Positions 60,103 to 64,000 of a DNA stretch of 64,000 nucleotides are shown here, one piece after another. A program made the translations under genes and the position numbers. Numbering within the stretch: the first letter of the stretch is position 1; every line of letters begins with the position of its first letter. Under the pieces are notes generated by a model. That model was not told where the DNA came from, searched no databases, and saw only the letters and a list, made by a program, of their open reading frames with translations. Where the stretch lies: the NCBI RefSeq assembly GCF_030814955.1, contig NZ_JAUSWB010000003.1, forward strand, positions 186,001 to 250,000, read 5' to 3'. The stretch is from Planomicrobium stackebrandtii. Its GTDB lineage: Bacteria; Bacillota; Bacilli; Bacillales_A; Planococcaceae.

Positions 60103-60993
60103 ATGGAGAGAAATGAAATTATAAAACTGGCGGCAAAGCACAACTTCATGATCGAAGGGCGCGATTGGGTGCTGAATCAATCCGGATTGGATTTTTCAGT
60201 GGTGCAGTTTGAAGATGAAAAGGGTGTTTCCTGGATATTGCGTATTCCCAGAAGAGAGGACGTGCAAAATCAAGTCCTCAAGGAAAAAAGGATTCTTGAT
60301 GTGGTTGTGCCGAACTTAAAGGTGCAGGCACCGAACTGGGAACTGGTGAATGATGAGTTGATTGCTTACAGAGCTTTGCGCGGTGTTCCAGTCGGAACTT
60401 ACAATCCTGAAGTGCAGCAGTTTGAATGGGTGCTTGACCCGAAGAATCTTTCGGACCGCTTTGTTTCATCCCTGGCAGAAGCGATGGTTTCGCTGCATTC
60501 GATCTCTTTCGATAAAGTTCGGGAAGGGGGACTTCCCGTTCAGTCGATTAGTGAGGTTAAAAATCAGATGCAGCAGCGCATGGATAAAGTGAAGGAAGAG
60601 ATGGATGTCGCCGACCAGCTGTGGAGCCGCTGGAAAAAATGGATAGATGAGGATTCGTATTGGCCTGAGCAAAGCGGTTTTATCCATGGTGATTTGCATG
60701 CCGGGCATATGCTGATTGACAAACAAGAGCGGGTTACCGGTTTTATTGATTGGACCGAAGCACGTGTGGCGGATGTCTCCACTGATTTTCTGGGACACCT
60801 TGTGGCTTATGGTGAAGCTGAGCTGGACCGGTTGATTTTGGCATACGGACAAGCAGGCGGCAAGGTCTGGCCAAATATGAAAGAACATATTATGGAACTT
60901 GCCACGACTACGCCGATCGACATTGCAGAGTTTGCCATTAAATCGGACAGTGAAGAATACATGGAGATGGCGCGAAAGATGCTGCAGGAATAA
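60103..60993 (+). CDS. mph: Macrolide 2'-phosphotransferase (Mph family)
   Basis: A 296-residue kinase that inactivates macrolides such as erythromycin by phosphorylating the 2'-OH of desosamine. It follows MphA over its length: WILRIPRR, the catalytic HGDLHAGHMLID with Asp197, and the metal-binding Asp216 in GFIDWTEARV; also AYGQAGGKVWPNMKEHI. Start MERNEI with GAAAGGTGG upstream. The frame is open to a TTG at 59944, which has AAAAGGAG before it and would add a 53-residue Arg-rich part; this is unlike the family. Probably an intrinsic chromosomal gene, not on a mobile element. Regulation by leader is possible but unproven. Confidence 0.92.
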   Translation: MERNEIIKLAAKHNFMIEGRDWVLNQSGLDFSVVQFEDEKGVSWILRIPRREDVQNQVLKEKRILDVVVPNLKVQAPNWELVNDELIAYRALRGVPVGTYNPEVQQFEWVLDPKNLSDRFVSSLAEAMVSLHSISFDKVREGGLPVQSISEVKNQMQQRMDKVKEEMDVADQLWSRWKKWIDEDSYWPEQSGFIHGDLHAGHMLIDKQERVTGFIDWTEARVADVSTDFLGHLVAYGEAELDRLILAYGQAGGKVWPNMKEHIMELATTTPIDIAEFAIKSDSEEYMEMARKMLQE

Positions 60994-61076
60994 GGGCAAC
61001 CGATTGTTTCCGTACACAGAAAATCGGATGCACCCGATTTGTTCCCCTTAGAATAGGATAAGAAAGGAGGGCATGC

Positions 61077-61952
61077 ATGGATATGCTGAAGGATATGAAC
61101 GAAGCATTGCGCTATATCGAAGAACATTTGGATGAAGAAATTGATTTTGGCAAAGTTTCAGTGATTGCCGGAGTTTCAGAATTTCATTTTCGTAAAATGT
61201 TTTCGTATCTGTCAGGCATGGGGTTGAGCAGCTATATCCGCAGCCGGCGCTTATCTTTGGCTGCGATGGACCTGCAGCAGGATCAGGGGCGAGTTCTTGA
61301 TGTGGCCATCAAATACGGCTACGACTCGGCTGATGGCTTTAGCCGTGCGTTTCGCGAATGGTCGGGCATCAATCCATCGGAAGTGAAGCACAGTGATCAC
61401 TTTAAATCATTTCCGCGCCTGACTTTCCAATTGACGATTCAAGGAGGAATAGAGATGGAATACCGCATTGCTAAAAAAGAAGCATTTAAACTGGTAGGAA
61501 TCAAAAGACGGGTGCCTATCGTTTTCGAAGGACAGAATGAGGAAATCATAAAGATGGTGCAGTCCATCACAGCCGATCAGCGTGAACAGCTTCAAAAATG
61601 GCGCAATACTGGCGTTGATAGTGCTGTTAATGCATCGTTTAATTTTGATGATGGACGCTATGAGGAAAAAGGGCAGCTGGATCACATGGTGGGGTCGATC
61701 ACGACATTGGAAGACAGCTTCGAAGGCTTCGATGTTGTGGAGGTGCCGGCAGCGAGTTGGGCGATTTTCAGCATCGAGGGACCTTTTCCACAAAAGCTGC
61801 AGGACACATGGGGGAAGATTTTCTCTGACTGGCTGCCGTCGTCAAACTATGAATTGATCGCTGGGCCCGAAATTTCCTTTAACGGCGATTTGTCGGATTT
61901 GCAGAATGTATACAGCGAAATATGGATTCCAGTGAAGAAACGCCAGCAATAA
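61077..61952 (+). CDS. AraC-family regulator with GyrI-like domain
   Basis: A 291-residue regulator: two AraC helix-turn-helices in residues 1-105 (LDEEIDFGKVSVIAGVSEFH, then VLDVAIKYGYDSADGFSRAF and FREWSGINPSE) and a C-terminal GyrI-like / effector-binding domain from about 125 (EYRIAKKEAFKLVGIKRRVP to YSEIWIPVKK). It is the reversed build of Rob/SoxS-like regulators; GyrI-like domains bind small hydrophobic compounds. ATG with AAAGGAGGG. It follows mph by 83 bases, so it may control drug response genes; targets unknown. Confidence 0.92.
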   Translation: MDMLKDMNEALRYIEEHLDEEIDFGKVSVIAGVSEFHFRKMFSYLSGMGLSSYIRSRRLSLAAMDLQQDQGRVLDVAIKYGYDSADGFSRAFREWSGINPSEVKHSDHFKSFPRLTFQLTIQGGIEMEYRIAKKEAFKLVGIKRRVPIVFEGQNEEIIKMVQSITADQREQLQKWRNTGVDSAVNASFNFDDGRYEEKGQLDHMVGSITTLEDSFEGFDVVEVPAASWAIFSIEGPFPQKLQDTWGKIFSDWLPSSNYELIAGPEISFNGDLSDLQNVYSEIWIPVKKRQQ

Positions 61953-62011
61953 AAAACTCTCCACGCATCAATGGCTCTCAACAGCTGATGGATGTGGTGG
62001 AGAGTTTTTAA
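61952..62011 (+). terminator. Terminator of the AraC-like gene
   Basis: AAAAACTCTCCAC pairs with GTGGAGAGTTTTT across a long loop. Confidence 0.8.
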
Positions 62012-62174
62012 TTGCAGAATAGAATTGCGGCGCTGTCGAGTTCTTTTCTTTTACAATAATCCCAAAGGAGAATACTCTGAACTTACATAATTGAAATCGG
62101 AGTTGGATGCACTCTCTACATAGCGCGGACAGGAGCAAACAGCAATTGTCTGCAAAACCAAGGAGGAGAATAGC

Positions 62175-62621
62175 ATGTGGACCATCCGAAAAACAATGGT
62201 GATTGATCGGCCGGTTAAGGAGGTTTTTGGCTACGCCTCAAATCCTGTAAATTGGTATCAGTTTTATGTAGGCCTTTCTGAACCTGAGAATTTGGAGGGA
62301 AATGGCGAAGTAGGAACAACCATGAACATGAAATACACCATGCTGGGTGTGCACCTCCCCATCACATTGGAGGTCACCAAAAATTCGCGTGAAGGCAATA
62401 GCTGTTTCTGGAGCGGTCATATCAAAGGCGCTGTCAGTTCAACTCAGTCTTGGACCTACAATGCCGAAGGAACTGGAACAGAAGTCAATCTCGACATGGA
62501 ATATGAATTGCCCGGCAGTGTTCTTGGAAAAGTCGCCAACAAGCTGGTCGTCAAAAAGCTCATGGACAATTCTTTGGAACAGACCATGAATAATCTTAAA
62601 GATATTTGCGAAACGGATTAA
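62175..62621 (+). CDS. SRPBCC (START/polyketide-cyclase-like) protein
   Basis: A 148-residue soluble protein of the SRPBCC fold that binds a hydrophobic ligand: WTIRKTMVIDRPVKEVFGYASNPVNWYQF at the start, then GEVGTTMNMKYTM and the C-terminal helix KKLMDNSLEQTMNNLKDICE. No catalytic residue can be named. Ribosome site AAGGAGGAG. Single gene with own terminator. Confidence 0.88.
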   Translation: MWTIRKTMVIDRPVKEVFGYASNPVNWYQFYVGLSEPENLEGNGEVGTTMNMKYTMLGVHLPITLEVTKNSREGNSCFWSGHIKGAVSSTQSWTYNAEGTGTEVNLDMEYELPGSVLGKVANKLVVKKLMDNSLEQTMNNLKDICETD

Positions 62622-62656
62622 AAGCGATGGGGCTGTCTCATAACTACAAAATATAA

Positions 62657-62696
62657 AAGCGGCAAAGAAAAGCAATCCTTTTCTTTGCCGTTTTTT
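62657..62696 (+). terminator. Terminator of the SRPBCC gene
   Basis: CGGCAAAGAAAAG pairs with CTTTTCTTTGCCG around a five-base loop, then six T. Confidence 0.92.
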
Positions 62697-62710
62697 ACGA
62701 GCTGACGGGA

Positions 62711-62919
62711 ATGGAAGCGGCTGTTTCATTGAATGCTTCGGACATCCAGGCAGAGGTCAACATTATCGGCTTTGACGTCGATAATGAGGGCCAAACGCAG
62801 CAGGAAGGTGTAGCGAAGCTGGCAATGGACAGTACAAGTCCGTCTACTCGGAAAGTGATTTAAATGAGTACTTGAAACAAGAGTACAGCCGCCTTTATTG
62901 GGAATGGCTCGCTATATAG
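62711..62919 (+). pseudogene. Decayed gene fragment
   Basis: Directly after a terminator, an open frame from 62711 codes for about 40 residues of protein-like sequence (SLNASDIQAEVNIIGFDVDN), and a second frame carries on with SVYSESDLNEYLKQEYSRLY up to a TAG at 62919. The two halves look like one reading frame split by a shift near 62830. No ribosome site is seen before the first part. I do not recognise the family. Confidence 0.4.
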
Positions 62920-63260
62920 AAATCCTCACACAAAGCAAGGATATTGCAGGGGATTTGCTGAAATACAACAACGAAATCTACGGCAAATCCTTGGCTGAAA
63001 ACAAAGAAATGCATCGTTTGCAGTATAGGCTGAACGAGCTTGGGAAGCTTAAAGACGAGGAAGCAGTCGACAGATACAACGAGTTGGTCGACATCAGACA
63101 CGAAACTCTCATCCAATATTTCAGCCAGGAAAAAGAACGGAAAGACGCTATCCGCAAGGACCTGCATGAGCAGCTTGAGAAAAAAGTAAAAGAGACCGGT
63201 GAGGAAAAAGAAGAAGATTATGCTTCCCAATCTTATTTTCCAGGAGTAAAAGTCAGGTAG
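62904..63260 (+). CDS. Hypothetical coiled-coil protein (118 aa)
   Basis: Not recognised. A helical, charged protein (LLKYNNEIYGKSLAENKEMH; RKDLHEQLEKKVKETGEEKE) without signal peptide or membrane segment. The ATG at 62904 has only a weak GGGA before it, and the start overlaps the end of the decayed fragment, so it may be a downstream part of a broken gene or have a different start. Confidence in its being expressed is moderate. Confidence 0.5.
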   Translation: MARYIEILTQSKDIAGDLLKYNNEIYGKSLAENKEMHRLQYRLNELGKLKDEEAVDRYNELVDIRHETLIQYFSQEKERKDAIRKDLHEQLEKKVKETGEEKEEDYASQSYFPGVKVR

Positions 63261-63282
63261 TTTTCAATAAAGAATGGAAGTG

Positions 63283-63329
63283 AAAAAAACATTCCTGCTG
63301 CCCGAATAGGGTTTGGCGGAATGCTTTTT
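63283..63329 (-). terminator. Terminator of the BsuPI-domain gene
   Basis: On the minus strand CATTCC-GCC pairs with GGC-AGCA-GGAATG with a small internal loop, followed by seven T. Confidence 0.65.
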
Positions 63330-63347
63330 CTGTGTACTGGCTTCCTT

Positions 63348-63836
63348 TTATTCCACAACATGCTCTGTTGTCACTTCGTACGTCTCGCCTTGTCTTGGTG
63401 TCAGCCAAGCGGTCAGCTCATAAGTGCCAGGTTCGAGTTCGAGCGCGGGAATTTCAAATTCATAACTCAGTTTATCTCCTTGATCCACAGCTTCTTCACC
63501 CAATGCCTGCATATACGTACTAACGGATGAAAAGAGAAAAACCTCTTCTCCGCTTTCATTTGCGAGGGAAAAATCGTAGCGCTGGCTGCTGGTGAAGTCG
63601 AAGGTCATCGCTTCTCCTGTCTCATTCGTTAAGTTATAGCGGTACGTATCTTCGTTGACTTGTTCAATATCAGGTTTCATTTCACCTTCCATGGTGCCGC
63701 CGGTTGATTCATCGCCAGTGCCTGGTTCTGTCGCCGCAGGCTCTTCGGCAGAATCTTCCTGTTCAGTTCCGCAAGCGGCGAGAATCAGGCTCGCCAGGAC
63801 AATCAAAAATATGCCAAGCCAAAATTTATTTTTCAT
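63348..63836 (-). CDS. Lipoprotein with BsuPI-type proteinase-inhibitor domain
   Basis: A 162-residue surface lipoprotein. Signal peptide MKNKFWLGIFLIVLASLILA with lipobox LAAC (Cys22), an acidic Glu/Thr/Gly linker, then a beta-sandwich with the BsuPI pattern (YNLTNETGEAMTFDFTSSQRYDF; LEPGTYELTAWLTP). B. subtilis BsuPI inhibits the intracellular proteinase Isp; secreted lipoprotein forms have unknown targets. ATG with AGGAGG on the minus strand; longer in-frame extension lacks one. The last 125 bases of the window, upstream of it, show no gene. Confidence 0.88.
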   Translation of the reverse strand: MKNKFWLGIFLIVLASLILAACGTEQEDSAEEPAATEPGTGDESTGGTMEGEMKPDIEQVNEDTYRYNLTNETGEAMTFDFTSSQRYDFSLANESGEEVFLFSSVSTYMQALGEEAVDQGDKLSYEFEIPALELEPGTYELTAWLTPRQGETYEVTTEHVVE

Positions 63837-64000
63837 GGATATGCCTCCTCGTATAGTAAGGAATAAGTGGATCACTTTAGCATAAGACCGTTGGAGGGAG
63901 GGAAAAGTTACAGTTTATCAAGGATGTATTTCGCCGCCGCCCTACACATTGCGGTCTGCACCCTGTAGAATAAAGACTAAGAGATTTCACATTATTCCAT

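Overview
The window looks like a chromosomal segment of a Gram-positive, moderate-GC Bacillales bacterium, most likely Planococcaceae (Planococcus/Planomicrobium-like; the genus is inference). Support: strong AGGAGG ribosome sites, lipoteichoic-acid synthase, sortase-free lipoproteins and an SLH protein, CcpA cre sites, a SigB-type promoter, a pspA-ydjGHI stress cluster and a malate-type CitA/CitB two-component system with a 2-hydroxycarboxylate carrier, all in Bacillus-like arrangements. No rRNA, tRNA, prophage, insertion sequence or CRISPR array was seen.

Layout. 0-14 kb: the 3' end of a sugar MFS transporter, then an accessory stretch of mostly unnamed genes: a membrane-anchored Mrr-type nuclease, a SUKH protein with a leucine-rich tail, a complete yefM-yoeB toxin-antitoxin pair with its operator, a SEC-C protein, and a two-gene unit made of a giant SF1 helicase with a coiled-coil insertion plus a winged-helix-like partner. 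14-18 kb: ltaS, a monoacylglycerol-lipase-like hydrolase and a DUF4256 gene. 18-31.5 kb: a sugar-utilisation region: galK-galE-galT on the minus strand, then on the plus strand an ArsR-like regulator, a GH43 lipoprotein, an ABC sugar importer, a GH2 glycosidase, a ROK repressor and galM. A 15-bp palindrome is shared by the galK promoter and the ROK gene, and a cre site lies at the GH43 promoter, so these units probably form one regulon for arabinose/galactose-containing polysaccharide or oligosaccharide.

31.5-36 kb: an SDR/TetR divergent pair with a perfect operator, a membrane gene broken by one base, and a GntR(YtrA)-ABC exporter-like operon with a long operator palindrome. 36-41.5 kb: a small hydrophilic gene framed by inverted repeats, an acyl-CoA dehydrogenase and the pspA-ydjG-ydjH-ydjI membrane-stress operon. 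41.5-51 kb: malate/citrate-type two-component system and transporter, two small DUF2975/XRE genes, small membrane proteins, a YjiH-family carrier with an AAA+ regulator that lacks the sigma-54 signature, and a SigB-type stress protein.

51-64 kb: a DUF2798-like membrane protein, an SLH protein, a GC-rich structured intergenic region next to an Abi (abortive infection) gene, DUF1697, mug, a TM2 protein, a small zinc-ribbon gene missed by length filters, a cre-preceded alpha-glucosidase, a 21-bp tandem repeat, a macrolide 2'-phosphotransferase, an AraC/GyrI regulator, an SRPBCC protein, a decayed gene and a BsuPI-domain lipoprotein. Functions of the named enzymes rest on motifs that are visible; regulon links and defence roles are inference.
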